A stretch of DNA of 42,512 bases, taken from Dechloromonas sp. Its GTDB lineage: Bacteria > Pseudomonadota > Gammaproteobacteria > Burkholderiales > Rhodocyclaceae. Positions 33,566 to 41,620 of this stretch are shown here, one piece after another. The position numbers and the translations under genes were made by a program. The notes under the pieces were generated by a model, which searched no databases, was not told the origin of the DNA, and was given only the letters and a program-made list of their open reading frames with translations. Every line of letters starts with the position of its first letter. Positions within the stretch are counted from its first letter, which is position 1. The DNA lies in NCBI GenBank assembly GCA_016790815.1, contig JAEUOG010000057.1, forward strand, positions 1 to 42,512. The letters run 5' to 3'.

Positions 33566-34048
33566 TTAGCCTTCGCCTGGCTCCATGTGCGCTTGCAGAT
33601 AGTTCGGCAAGGTCACATCCTTGATCAAGCTCTGCTGGGTTTCCAGCCAGTCGATCGCTTCCTCGCAGTGCTCGAGCAGTTCTTCCAGCAGATCGCGGCT
33701 CACGTAGTCCTGCAGATCCTCGCAAAGGGCGATGCTCTCAATCAGCAACGGGCGCTGGATATCTCGCTCGTACTTGAGGTCGCCCTGCAGGCATTCAACG
33801 ACATGTTCGCCGATCAGCAACTTGCCGAGATTCTGCAGGTTCGGCAGGCCTTCGAGGAAGAGCACGCGCTCGATGATCTCGTCGGCTTCCTTCATGACGC
33901 GGATCGACTGCTTGTACTGATAGTCGTTGAGCTTTTCCAGGCCCCAGTTGCGGAACATGCGGGCATGCAGGAAATACTGGTTGATCGCCGTCAGTTCGTT
34001 CTTCAGCACCTTGTTGAGGGCTTCGATGACTTTCTTGTCGCCTTTCAT
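33566..34048 (-). CDS. bfr: Bacterioferritin, heme-binding subunit lacking a complete ferroxidase site
   Basis: A 160-aa ferritin-like four-helix subunit. Aligned by position to E. coli Bfr, heme ligand M52 is kept (VMKEAD), as is E18. Ferroxidase residues at 51 and 54 are changed (V51 for Glu, E54 for His), and the EExH motif of the last helix has become EEAI, losing H130. It should bind heme and mediate electron entry but not oxidise iron well. It is paired with the upstream subunit, which shows the opposite pattern. Its start has AAGGAG, and it lies 12 bp downstream of the partner gene. Confidence 0.88.
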   Translation of the reverse strand: MKGDKKVIEALNKVLKNELTAINQYFLHARMFRNWGLEKLNDYQYKQSIRVMKEADEIIERVLFLEGLPNLQNLGKLLIGEHVVECLQGDLKYERDIQRPLLIESIALCEDLQDYVSRDLLEELLEHCEEAIDWLETQQSLIKDVTLPNYLQAHMEPGEG

Positions 34049-34060
34049 CGGGGTCGCTCC

Positions 34061-34546
34061 TTAAGCCGCCGGCGCCGAGCCCATCTGGCTCTGCTGGTAG
34101 TTGGCAAGGCCGACCAGGTTGATCAGGCTGATCTGCTTTTCGAGATAGTAGGCATGATCCATTTCGGTATCGTCCAGCTGGATGACCAGCATGTCGCGGC
34201 TGACGTAGTCCTGAGCCTTCTCGCAGGCGGCAATGGCCTTCTTGAGTTCGCCGACGACCTTGTATTCGACATCAAGGTCGGATTTCAGCATGTCCGGTAC
34301 CGTCTTGCCGATTTTCAGCGCTTCGCGCTTGGCCATGTTTGGCGTGCCTTCGAGGAACAAAATCCGCTGGATCAGAGCGCGGGCGTGTTGCAGCTCGTGT
34401 GCCGATTCATGCAAGGCCTTGTCGGCCAGGTTCTGAAAGCCCATGTCGGCGTACATCTCGCCGTGGATCAGGTATTGATCGACGGCGGTCAGTTCGCCTG
34501 CCAGCAGGCTATTGAGGATCTCGATGATTTTCTTGTCGCCCTTCAT
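34061..34546 (-). CDS. bfr: Bacterioferritin, ferroxidase subunit lacking the heme methionine
   Basis: A 161-aa ferritin-like subunit. Ferroxidase residues E18, E51 and H54 (HELQH) and the late-helix ExxH (TEMDH) are present, but residue 52 is Leu, so the inter-subunit heme ligand is missing. With the next gene it should form a mixed 24-mer in which one chain oxidises iron and the other binds heme, as described for two-subunit bacterioferritins of Neisseria and magnetospirilla. A Shine-Dalgarno CCGGAG precedes the ATG. A repeat copy lies 178 bp upstream. Confidence 0.88.
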   Translation of the reverse strand: MKGDKKIIEILNSLLAGELTAVDQYLIHGEMYADMGFQNLADKALHESAHELQHARALIQRILFLEGTPNMAKREALKIGKTVPDMLKSDLDVEYKVVGELKKAIAACEKAQDYVSRDMLVIQLDDTEMDHAYYLEKQISLINLVGLANYQQSQMGSAPAA

Positions 34547-34723
34547 TGCGTTCTCCGGAGGTGGTTGGGGCTGGCTGGCGTACAGCGGCTGGCTTGCCGG
34601 AGCGCCTATTCTAGGCTTGGCTGCAGTGCTTTTCTAGCCGGGCATCTTGCCAGACCGCCGAGTTGGAAAGGAGTTCCGCCTATTCGCGGAATCGCCGGGA
34701 GCCGCAAAAGTCGCTCGTGACGC

Positions 34724-34761
34724 CATTCCCACGGTCGACCAGAAAAAATGCCCGAAAATGA
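34724..34761 (+). repeat. Dispersed repeat, copy 10
   Basis: CCCACGGTCGACCAGAAAAA, then ATGCCCGAAAATGAA. It lies 27 bp beyond the nudC stop; a weak hairpin (about 34768-34787) separates them, so the repeat's A-rich side reads as a T-rich tail for the minus-strand transcript. Confidence 0.9.
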
Positions 34762-34787
34762 ACCACCGTCTGGCGGGCAGTGCCGAC

Positions 34788-35552
34788 TCAATCCCCTTGC
34801 AGGGCCGCGTCGATCAGCTGCCGCGAGATGCTGATCGGCTCGGGCAGGATGGGCAGCGCGTCGGGCGTGAACCAGCCCGCTTCCTCGATTTCGCTCGGGT
34901 CCGGCGTGATCGTGCCGCCCGCGTAGTCGGCAAAAAAGGCGACCATCAGCGAATTGGGGAATGGCCAAGGCTGGCAGCGGAAGTAGCGCAGGTTGGCGAT
35001 TTCCACACCGACTTCCTCGCGTACCTCTCTAATGGCGCATTCTTCAAGCGTTTCGCCAGGCTCGAGAAAGCCGGCCAGGGCACTGAAAACGCCCGGCTTG
35101 AAATGCGGACTGCGGCCGAGCAGCAGTTTGTCGCCATCGCGCACCAGCACCATGACGGCTGGCGAAATGCGCGGGTAGGCGAGCAGGCCGCAGGCCGGGC
35201 ACGCCATGGCAAATTCGCCGGCTTTCATGGCGGTCGGTGTGCCGCATTTGCCGCAGAATCGGTGGTTGGCCTGCCAGTCGAGCAACTGGGTGGCGCGTCC
35301 GGCCAGCGCAAAAACTTCTTGCCCGGCTAGCGAGAAAATGGCGCGCAGCGGCACGGCTTCACTCTCGGCAAGTTTGGGGAACTGCGTGACATCGGCAGCG
35401 TAGCAGGGGAGGCCGTTCAGTTCGCCGATGTGCAGCGCCTTCGTGGGATGGCCGAAATCTTTCGCCTGCCCTGCCGGGAAGATCGGATCACCGCCGCCGA
35501 TCGTCAGCAGACGATGTTCGCAGCGCAGAATCCAGTAAGAAGCAAGGTTCAC
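34788..35552 (-). CDS. nudC: NADH pyrophosphatase / NAD-RNA decapping hydrolase
   Basis: A 254-aa Nudix hydrolase. A zinc ribbon is formed by FCGKCG and ACPACG; the Nudix box is GFLEPGETLEECAIREVREEVGV; a downstream SQPWPFPxS-like motif (CQPWPFPNSLMVAF) is diagnostic of NudC. It hydrolyses NADH to NMNH and AMP and removes NAD caps from RNA. GTG start at 35552. It follows the small membrane-protein gene after 9 bp, so the two are likely co-transcribed. Confidence 0.93.
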   Translation of the reverse strand: MNLASYWILRCEHRLLTIGGGDPIFPAGQAKDFGHPTKALHIGELNGLPCYAADVTQFPKLAESEAVPLRAIFSLAGQEVFALAGRATQLLDWQANHRFCGKCGTPTAMKAGEFAMACPACGLLAYPRISPAVMVLVRDGDKLLLGRSPHFKPGVFSALAGFLEPGETLEECAIREVREEVGVEIANLRYFRCQPWPFPNSLMVAFFADYAGGTITPDPSEIEEAGWFTPDALPILPEPISISRQLIDAALQGD

Positions 35553-35561
35553 GGCGATTTC

Positions 35562-35972
35562 TCAGGCCGAAATGGTCTGTCCCGACGGCGTGGGCGGCAG
35601 GCGGTAGATGGTTGTTTCAGCATTGGGCGCCAGCGTTCCGAGGGCGAGGCTCAGGATGGAAATGAACAGGCTGGCGAAGAAGGCCGTCCAGAAGCTGGAG
35701 ATGGTGAAGCCTTTGACCAACTTGGCGACCAGCATGAGTAGCAGGGCGTTGATGACCAGCACGAACAGGCCCAGCGTGAGGAGGGTCAGGGGGAAGGTCA
35801 GAATGATCAGCAGCGGCTGCAGCACGGCGTTGGCGAAGCCAAGGAGCAGGGCCGAGATGATCAGCGTCGACGTGCTGGAAAAGCGGATGCCATTGAATAC
35901 CAGGCTGGCGCCCCACAGGGACACGGCGGTAATGCCCCAATGGAAGAAGAAGCCCAGCAGATTGTCGAACAT
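35562..35972 (-). CDS. Small membrane protein of the phage-holin-like PF04020/YvlD family
   Basis: A 136-aa protein with four predicted helices: FFHWGITAVSLWGASLVF, STLIISALLLGFANAVL, LTLGLFVLVINALLLMLVA and FWTAFFASLFISILSLAL. The pattern of a short helix followed by NAVLQPLLIILTFPLTLLTLG is characteristic of this family. Function is unknown despite the holin-like name. ATG 35972 is chosen because it opens the first hydrophobic segment. Confidence 0.8.
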   Translation of the reverse strand: MFDNLLGFFFHWGITAVSLWGASLVFNGIRFSSTSTLIISALLLGFANAVLQPLLIILTFPLTLLTLGLFVLVINALLLMLVAKLVKGFTISSFWTAFFASLFISILSLALGTLAPNAETTIYRLPPTPSGQTISA

Positions 35973-36033
35973 GTTTTTTGCCTTTGTTGAAGTGCTGCTG
36001 CCCGGTCGGCGCAAGACTGAATTCTAAGCGCTG

Positions 36034-37245
36034 CTAGGCGTTCTTGCCGTGCATGACGATGCGCGAGACGAACCAGATGGCAACCAGATTGGCTGCGACC
36101 GCAACGTAGCCGACCAGCGAATAGCCGACTATGCGGCTGGAGGCGTCGAAGGAAGTCAGGAAGCCGGCGAGTGTCGTGGCGAGGCCCATGGCCAGCGACT
36201 GAACGGTGCTGTTGAGCGACATGAAGGTGCCACGCAGTTTGGGCTGGGCGGACGAGGCGATGATGGCCATGGACGGGATCATGCGCCCGGAAATGAGCAC
36301 GAAGAAACTGGCAGAAATGATCAGCCAGCCCCACAGCGGCAGCGGGCCGGCGTGGGTGAGGACGAGCGTCGGCACCATGGCGAGCAGGGCGACGCGGCGA
36401 TAGACCTCGACTTTTCCGAACTTGTCCGCCCAGCGGCCGATCAGGCGCGCGCTGATGAAGGTGGCGGTGCCTCCCACCAGATAGACAATGGGGATGTCCT
36501 CCAGTGCGATGCCGACGTTATTCACGGCATAGACCGTGATGTAGGGAATGACCGTGAAGCCCGAAAAAATGACCAGTGCGGAAAAAAACAAGGCGCGCAG
36601 ATGGTTGCTGTCGCCGAGTACGCTGAAGGTCGCAGAGAGCAGGTGGGCGCGCTTTTCTTCGCCAAGATGATGGCGCAATTCGGGCAGAAAGCGCAGGCCG
36701 ATGCCAAGGAATATGACCGTCAGCGCGGCGATCAGAATGAACGGCGCGCGCCAGCCAAAATGGTTCGCCAGCAACAGTGACAGGGGCACCCCGGCAATGG
36801 TCGAAATCGAGAAGGCGCTCGACACCACGCTACTTGCCCTTGCCCGCCGAGAAAAAGGAATGCTGTCGGCGATCATGGTTTGCACGAGCGCCCCCATGAT
36901 GCCGCCGAAGACGCCAGCCAGCCCGCGTGCCAGCATGAGCGTCGAATAGCCCGGCGCCAGCCCGCAGGCTAGCGTCGCCACGCCGAACAGCGTGAAAACG
37001 ATGAGCAGCAGGCGCTTGCGTTCGAACAGGTCGACGAAGGTCGCCGCGAGGATTCCGGAAATGGCAGCGCTGAAACTGTAGGAGGCCACGAGCAGCCCGA
37101 ACTCGTGCGTGCCGATGCCCAAGGCCGCCATGAGGACAGGCCCCAACGGCATCATGATCATGAAATCGAGCACATGGCTGAACTGGATGCCGGCCAGCGT
37201 CAGCAGGAAAAAGCGTTCGGCGCGCGGAGAGAGCGGGGTGGTCAT
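36034..37245 (-). CDS. Major facilitator superfamily transporter (AraJ-like)
   Basis: A 403-aa, 12-helix MFS protein. The N-terminal half has the loop-2/3 motif A region (DLFERKRLLLIVF) and GRxAxGxFGG-like ARGLAGVFGGIMGALVQTMIADSIP. Similar to the AraJ/arabinose-efflux group; substrate unknown. A single gene with no transcriptional regulator nearby. Confidence 0.85.
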   Translation of the reverse strand: MTTPLSPRAERFFLLTLAGIQFSHVLDFMIMMPLGPVLMAALGIGTHEFGLLVASYSFSAAISGILAATFVDLFERKRLLLIVFTLFGVATLACGLAPGYSTLMLARGLAGVFGGIMGALVQTMIADSIPFSRRARASSVVSSAFSISTIAGVPLSLLLANHFGWRAPFILIAALTVIFLGIGLRFLPELRHHLGEEKRAHLLSATFSVLGDSNHLRALFFSALVIFSGFTVIPYITVYAVNNVGIALEDIPIVYLVGGTATFISARLIGRWADKFGKVEVYRRVALLAMVPTLVLTHAGPLPLWGWLIISASFFVLISGRMIPSMAIIASSAQPKLRGTFMSLNSTVQSLAMGLATTLAGFLTSFDASSRIVGYSLVGYVAVAANLVAIWFVSRIVMHGKNA

Positions 37246-37583
37246 CGGCGAAATGAATGGTCAAACAGGCTGGCCCGGATGGTAAGGGCTGGCGCCGCAG
37301 ATCGGCGAATTATTTCGCCAGTACGTTCCCCGGTGAGCCTTGCCTCGGGAAACGCCGGGTCAGGCTGAGATCGATTCCCTGCGAACGCGCTTCCTCGCGT
37401 GGATGGCTTGCCCGTAACGCACCAGCGGTTGCCGCCCACCGCTTGGCCGACGGAAGCTGCCACCTGCCCGTAGCCGGCCACCGAGGCCGGGCTGGTGTGC
37501 AACAGCGCTTTCCAGAAGCTGAGCAGTCAATAGGTACTTGCCACGTGCGGGGAAATCGGCGTCGCGTCACCCTCGGCCGGGTA
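37246..37583. other. Gene-free stretch between MFS transporter and TIR gene
   Basis: 338 bp with no convincing gene on either strand: several overlapping open frames exist in different phases, none with a recognised domain or Shine-Dalgarno. On the minus strand a phrase such as GIDLSLTRRFPRQ could be the remnant of a decayed gene, but I could not identify it. Confidence 0.4.
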
Positions 37584-37620
37584 TTTGATTATTGCCTCAA
37601 TTTTCCGGTTCACCGTAGCC
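37584..37620 (-). repeat. Dispersed repeat, copy 11
   Basis: Read on the minus strand: CTACGGTGAACCGGAAAAT, then TGAGGCAATAATCAAAT. It sits 5 bp beyond the stop codon of the TIR gene, in the same orientation as that gene. Confidence 0.8.
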
Positions 37621-37625
37621 GTGGC

Positions 37626-38402
37626 TCATCTTGGCACAACGCTGGCTGCAGCGGCTTCGCCTTGCGCTCTCTCGAAGCCGTCCAAGTAGACGCCAATGCC
37701 CGGAAACTGCGGAGCACCAGGCACCCATTGGCGGACTCTCGCGGCGAAATCTTCGGCGGCAGCGTCGTCGCGTAGCTTTCCCAAAGCGCTTTCCGCGCCG
37801 GGCCACCAGGCATGGGCGACCGCCTCGCCGCAGGTTTGGGCGATCACGCTGCGCCAGAATCCGATGCTCCATTGCAGGCAGCCGACGCTGAACTCGCGCG
37901 GGTTTTCGGTTGCGGCACGAATGGCCAGCATCAACTGGTCGATATGGCCCTCACGGACGTTCATTTTCGTCCGGTTGTCCGTTAGCGCCAGAAACTCGGC
38001 GAGGTTGGCGTCGGTCAGGGTCGTATAGAGATTGAGGTATTCCTGGATGGTCGATCCGGCCTGTGCCGGTGGCTCGCTCGGCATTGTGTCTGTCAGGTAG
38101 ATACCGATCGCCGATTTGTCGTAGCGGCCGTCGAAGAACCCGGTTTCCCAGGGCATCCAGCGCGACAGCGGCGAATTGGCGCTGCTCACGAAAATCAGCG
38201 AGCGACAATTGCGCAAGATGTCGCGCAAATGGAGCGGCACGGCTTCCAGCGGGATGGCGGCTGATTTTGCTTCGGCCAGATTTTTATCCAGGTCATCCAG
38301 ATAGCAGGAGTAGCCGCGAGCCTTGATCTTGCGGGCAAGTTGTTTTGCGATGCCCAGGTCTTCCTTTTTGTGGGAAATGAATGCGGCGTATTCGTCGTTC
38401 AT
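37626..38402 (-). CDS. TIR-domain protein (candidate NADase)
   Basis: A 258-aa soluble protein. An N-terminal TIR-like domain (about 1-150) begins YAAFISHKKEDLGIAKQLARK, has the second strand YSCYLDDLD, and carries a candidate catalytic Glu, E86, in SRWMPWETGFFDG after FVSSANSP. About 110 C-terminal residues (from NVREGHIDQLMLAI) are not recognised. Bacterial TIR proteins cleave NAD+ or make cyclic ADP-ribose signals, mostly in phage defence. The gene follows the SGNH hydrolase gene by 27 bp with a good GAGGAG site, so the two form an operon. I do not recognise this pair as a named system. NADase activity is inferred from the fold and Glu only. Confidence 0.82.
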   Translation of the reverse strand: MNDEYAAFISHKKEDLGIAKQLARKIKARGYSCYLDDLDKNLAEAKSAAIPLEAVPLHLRDILRNCRSLIFVSSANSPLSRWMPWETGFFDGRYDKSAIGIYLTDTMPSEPPAQAGSTIQEYLNLYTTLTDANLAEFLALTDNRTKMNVREGHIDQLMLAIRAATENPREFSVGCLQWSIGFWRSVIAQTCGEAVAHAWWPGAESALGKLRDDAAAEDFAARVRQWVPGAPQFPGIGVYLDGFERAQGEAAAASVVPR

Positions 38403-38429
38403 GATTATTGCTCCTCGTGCAGCGTGGCG

Positions 38430-39212
38430 TCAGACGATGCCTTCGTTTCTGAGCGCCGGAATCCAGGCATTCCTGACCATCTGATCGAAAGCGCCAGGCT
38501 TCAGGTGCAGTTCGTTGGCCCAGACATCCGCCTTGTCGGGCAAAGTGCCTGTCGTCCGGATGGGAACAACCTTGCCGAGGTCGGTGTTGGCCAGCTGCTG
38601 CTGACAGGTGTTCAGTCGATCGAGAATGTCGGCGAAAAGTTCGTGGCGCAGCGCTTTCGGGACATGTGCGTTGTCCATCGGCGTTTTCAGCCAGTTCGCC
38701 GGTCCGAACAGCCCCTTGCCGGTCGGCCATGCCTTCTCGTAGTTGTGGCAAATGACCGGCGCGGTCGTGTTGTATTTGCGGAACTTGCAAATGACCTCAC
38801 GGTACGAGGTCTGGACCTTGAGCAGGATGCCATCCGGCTGTCCGGGGCTGTAGCACTGGCAGATATCCGTCGCATCCCGGCAGTTGTCCTCGACGATGGG
38901 ATCGAAATCATCCGGCCCGGCCAGGTCGTTGCCGCCACCGCTCAGCAACAGGCCCTGCGCAGTGCTGGCGTACCATTTGAAGGCCAGGTCGATCTGTTTC
39001 CGGTACTTCGTGGACCACTCCTGAGCCTCGGCGCCATTGTTGCCGAGTACCAGCAGCTTGTGCTCGCCGTCCAACTGCGCGGCCAGTTCGCTGGCCAGGT
39101 TGTTGAAGGGATACCAGAACCACGAGTCGCCGATCAGGATCAGCGTCGGGTTCCCCTCGACATCCGGCGAGCTGAGCAGTGAATTGATACCCCAGAAGAC
39201 TTTTCCAGACAT
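38430..39212 (-). CDS. SGNH/GDSL-type hydrolase without signal peptide
   Basis: A 260-aa protein, first gene of the TIR operon. Block I is LILIGDSWFWYP with nucleophile S30 (GDSW); the Gly of block II falls in LGNNGAEA; block III is SGGGND (N95); block V is WANELHLKPGAF with H236, where Asn-Glu replaces the usual Asp-x spacing before His. No signal peptide or membrane segment is seen, so it likely acts in the cytosol, unlike most secreted GDSL lipases. Possible substrates are phospholipids or acylated/acetylated molecules; none can be named. ATG 39212 is preceded by AGAGGAGGG, a very strong ribosome site. A TATAAT element lies 125 bp upstream. Confidence 0.82.
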   Translation of the reverse strand: MSGKVFWGINSLLSSPDVEGNPTLILIGDSWFWYPFNNLASELAAQLDGEHKLLVLGNNGAEAQEWSTKYRKQIDLAFKWYASTAQGLLLSGGGNDLAGPDDFDPIVEDNCRDATDICQCYSPGQPDGILLKVQTSYREVICKFRKYNTTAPVICHNYEKAWPTGKGLFGPANWLKTPMDNAHVPKALRHELFADILDRLNTCQQQLANTDLGKVVPIRTTGTLPDKADVWANELHLKPGAFDQMVRNAWIPALRNEGIV

Positions 39213-39333
39213 GAAATTCCCTCCTCTTTGATTTGGAATGCCTTCGCAATCCGGTCTGCCGCGGGGGCATTTGCCGGGAGGAGTTCCTGGAGATATTGCA
39301 GGGCATTCCGGGTTGTCCGACTGTGCTAATGTC

Positions 39334-39339
39334 ATTATA
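39334..39339 (-). promoter_or_regulatory. Candidate -10 element for the SGNH-TIR operon
   Basis: TATAAT on the minus strand in a locally AT-rich patch; the -35 is weak. The leader would be about 115 nt and contains an inverted repeat, GGAATGCC (39235-39242) with GGCATTCC (39302-39309). Confidence 0.4.
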
Positions 39340-39398
39340 GAAATGGCTTTGGCTTCCGGCGAATGAAATTTCTGGATGGGAGAGCAGCAGAAAACCGT

Positions 39399-39437
39399 GT
39401 CTGCGGTCGACTGAAAAAATCGCACGAATTTGAAAAA
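39399..39437 (+). repeat. Dispersed repeat, copy 12
   Basis: CTGCGGTCGACTGAAAAAAT, then CGCACGAATTTGAAAA. Intergenic, between the divergent SGNH and glutathione-peroxidase genes. The left box has lost two bases. Confidence 0.75.
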
Positions 39438-39549
39438 AATTGTCCGGATGCAGGTATTTGCCAATGGCCTCGAACCAAGACCGGGTTTGGCACTCAAAGC
39501 GACTTAATCCCATGAGCGCAGCGACGTTAGCCGAACCGATCAAATCCAC

Positions 39550-40032
39550 ATGAGCCCAACCCTCCACGATTTCAGCGCCCGACGCCTGAACGGCGATCAG
39601 CAAAACCTCGGCGACTACAGCGGCAAGGTGCTGCTGGTCGTCAATACGGCCAGTCAGTGCGGCTTCACGCCGCAGTACAGCGGTCTTGAAGAGCTCTACC
39701 GGCGCTACAAGGATCGGGGCTTCGTTGTCCTGGCGTTTCCCTGCAACCAGTTCGGCGCGCAGGAACCCGGCGATGCCGCCACCATCGGCCAGTTTTGCGA
39801 GGCACGTTTCGAGGTCACCTTCCCGCTCTTTGCCAAGGTCGACGTCAACGGCGACAACGCCCATCCGCTCTACGCATGGCTCAAGCACGAGGCTGCTGGC
39901 ATTCTGGGGACGGAAGCGATCAAATGGAATTTCACCAAATTTCTGGTCGACCGCAGCGGCAAGCTCGTTCATCGCTATGCCCCGGCAACCCGGCCGGACG
40001 AGCTGGTTGACGCGATCGAAACGCTGCTTTGA
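39550..40032 (+). CDS. Glutathione peroxidase family protein (Cys type)
   Basis: A 160-aa thioredoxin-fold peroxidase reducing H2O2 and organic hydroperoxides. Peroxidatic C37 is in NTASQCGFTPQY; the tetrad Gln and Trp/Asn are in FPCNQFGAQEPG and IKWNFTKFLVDRSG. No selenocysteine codon. No signal peptide, so cytosolic; thioredoxin rather than glutathione is the usual reductant for bacterial Cys types. Confidence 0.93.
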   Translation: MSPTLHDFSARRLNGDQQNLGDYSGKVLLVVNTASQCGFTPQYSGLEELYRRYKDRGFVVLAFPCNQFGAQEPGDAATIGQFCEARFEVTFPLFAKVDVNGDNAHPLYAWLKHEAAGILGTEAIKWNFTKFLVDRSGKLVHRYAPATRPDELVDAIETLL

Positions 40033-40131
40033 GGCGTAGCAGGCGCGAGGGCGTTTTTGCATGCGAATAGGGGAACTGTTCCGGACTGCATCCATCGAAC
40101 AAACACCTCATCGCGTGAAAAGGAGCCTCTC

Positions 40132-40362
40132 ATGCAAGCCCAACTGCACTCCATGACCAACCTGTTTGCCCAGCTCGGGCTGCCCAGCGACGAGGCTGGC
40201 GTTGAAACGTTCATCGCCGCCCACCGCCCGCTCAAGAACGATGTCGCCCTCTACCGGGCGCCTTTCTGGAGCGACACGCAACGCGCCTTCCTCAAGGAAG
40301 AAATCATTGAAGATGCCGACTGGTCGGCGGTCATTGATGAACTCAACGGGCGTCTCCGCTAG
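40132..40362 (+). CDS. DUF2789 family small protein
   Basis: A 76-aa protein matching DUF2789 by eye (HSMTNLFAQLGLPSDEAGVE, APFWSDTQRAFLKE and ADWSAVIDELNGRLR). Function unknown. ATG 40132 has AAGGAG 7 bp upstream, so the longer frame from 40057 is not used. Confidence 0.82.
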   Translation: MQAQLHSMTNLFAQLGLPSDEAGVETFIAAHRPLKNDVALYRAPFWSDTQRAFLKEEIIEDADWSAVIDELNGRLR

Positions 40363-40426
40363 TCACTTGTCGGGTGAATTTGGCAACGCACTCCTCGCGC
40401 AAAAATATGCCATTGGACAAATTCTA

Positions 40427-40442
40427 TTGGCATCAATTTTGC
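40427..40442 (+). promoter_or_regulatory. Sigma54-like promoter of the Cache-domain protein gene
   Basis: TTGGCATCAATTTTGC has exact -24 GG / -12 GC spacing and both core elements (TGGCA and TTGC). Start near 40454. Confidence 0.58.
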
Positions 40443-40504
40443 GTTAGACTTAATTCGCCATACACATTTTGTGATGGTGAGTTACCCACAAAGGAGGAGT
40501 CAAA

Positions 40505-40951
40505 TTGAAAAAATTCATCGCAGTTAGCTTGGTAGCAATTGCCAGCGGGTTCAGCACAGCAGCCATCAGCGCCGGCGAGTTCGGCACCGCCGCAGAAGCC
40601 AAAGCCATGCTCGAAAAAGCCGTTGTTGCGGTCAAGGCCAACAAGGCCGCCGCACTGGGCCAGTTCGCCAAAGGCGAAGGCGGTTTCCGTGACCGTGACC
40701 TGTATCCCTTCTGCGGCGGCCCTGACGGCAATTTCTCTGCCCATCCGAGCCTTACTGGCAAGAGCATGAAAGACCTGATGAGCAAGGCCAACGAACCAAT
40801 CGGCGCCAAGCTCTACGAAGCCGCCAAGGAAGGCAGCATTGCCGAAGTGCCTTACATGTGGCCGCGTCCGGGTACCACCGAGCCGGTCCAGAAGTACAGC
40901 TACGTCACCAAGATCGGTGATCAGGTTTGTGCGGTTGGTTACTACAAGTAA
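40505..40951 (+). CDS. Secreted Cache-domain protein
   Basis: A 148-aa exported protein (signal peptide to about residue 23, TAAISA-GEF). The mature part is a single small Cache-type ligand-binding domain: AKAMLEKAVVAVKANKAAAL, FRDRDLYPFCGGPDGNFSAHPSLTGKS split across two strands, and YSYVTKIGDQVCAVGYYK at the end. It has no transmembrane or signalling output, so it probably binds a small ligand in the periplasm. The start is TTG 40505, supported by AAAGGAGGAG just upstream and by the signal peptide. A sigma54-like promoter precedes it. Confidence 0.82.
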   Translation: MKKFIAVSLVAIASGFSTAAISAGEFGTAAEAKAMLEKAVVAVKANKAAALGQFAKGEGGFRDRDLYPFCGGPDGNFSAHPSLTGKSMKDLMSKANEPIGAKLYEAAKEGSIAEVPYMWPRPGTTEPVQKYSYVTKIGDQVCAVGYYK

Positions 40952-41008
40952 AACACTGGTTTAACCCCTACCGGCGCTAGCCGGCGGAAACAGAGCCAAT
41001 AAAACGCG

Positions 41009-41036
41009 ATGGCCCGCCTCAAATGAGGTGGGCCAT
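41009..41036 (+). terminator. Long hairpin downstream of the Cache gene
   Basis: ATGGCCCGCCTCA and TGAGGTGGGCCAT form a 13-bp stem (one G-U) with a 2-nt gap. Only a weak T-content follows (TGTCGTTATT), so a terminator or a REP-like hairpin is possible. Confidence 0.55.
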
Positions 41037-41121
41037 TGTCGTTATTGAGCGACGCAAACTGCCTAAAAATAGCGGCAGCGCCGTTAGTGAAGGACTTCGC
41101 GCGTCGCCGGGCAGCGACAAC

Positions 41122-41490
41122 TCACCTGCTGGCCAGCTTGCCCCCCGACGCCATCACGCGCGCACTCAGCGCCTGCAGGGTTTCCTGCGCTTCGGCAGCC
41201 GCCTCTTGCATCTCCGCAACGCTCAAAGGCCGGAGCAACGCCTCCAGTTCGATGCGCTGAATGTTCGGGCATTTGGCGACAGCGCCTTGCAGGATGCTGT
41301 CCACCTTCTTCGAACCCAGCCCGAACAGCACTTTCTCCAGCACGAAAACGCGGACGATGATGATGTCCTCCTCGTTTACCGCCGTCGCCTGCACCGCCTC
41401 AATCTCCTTGCGCAAATAGCCGCGGAACTTGAGCGGCGTGATGTCGGCAGGCACCTGCAGGATGGAAGAACGGAATTGGCCCTGGATCAT
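41122..41490 (-). CDS. Conserved-looking protein of unknown function
   Basis: A 122-aa soluble, acidic protein with no signal peptide, membrane helix or domain I recognise. It starts MIQGQFRSSILQVPADITPL; the C-terminal third is a predicted coiled-coil-like helix (AEMQEAAAEAQETLQALSAR). No clear Shine-Dalgarno is seen before ATG 41490. Codon use resembles neighbouring genes, which favours a real gene. Confidence 0.55.
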   Translation of the reverse strand: MIQGQFRSSILQVPADITPLKFRGYLRKEIEAVQATAVNEEDIIIVRVFVLEKVLFGLGSKKVDSILQGAVAKCPNIQRIELEALLRPLSVAEMQEAAAEAQETLQALSARVMASGGKLASR

Positions 41491-41620
41491 GGTTTGTCTG
41501 GAATAAGCAAAGCGCCGATTCTCGCAGAAGGGCAGGGGTGGAGAAAGCCTGACGCCAGATCGCCCGCGTGCTGCGTGCCTTCGCGATGCGCGGCAACGGT
41601 TGGGGGAGCGTCGGGGCAGC

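Noticed and set aside
36545-36580. A degenerate repeat-like stretch in the MFS gene (GACCGTGAAGCCCGAAAAAATGACC)
   Set aside because: Only the A-tract and part of the left box match; too weak to count. The stretch is quoted here only to mark the position, not as a feature.
37257-37775. Plus-strand open frame overlapping the TIR gene end
   Set aside because: Composition is that of a shadow frame with no recognisable domain and it overlaps a well-supported gene.
39489-39504. A TTTGGCACTC stretch upstream of glutathione peroxidase as a sigma54 promoter
   Set aside because: The GC of the -12 element is two bases too close, and sigma54 spacing is strict.
39943-39966. A CTGGTCGACCGCAGC stretch in the glutathione peroxidase gene resembling the dispersed repeat
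   Set aside because: It encodes the conserved FLVDRSG family motif and lacks the A-tracts and right box.
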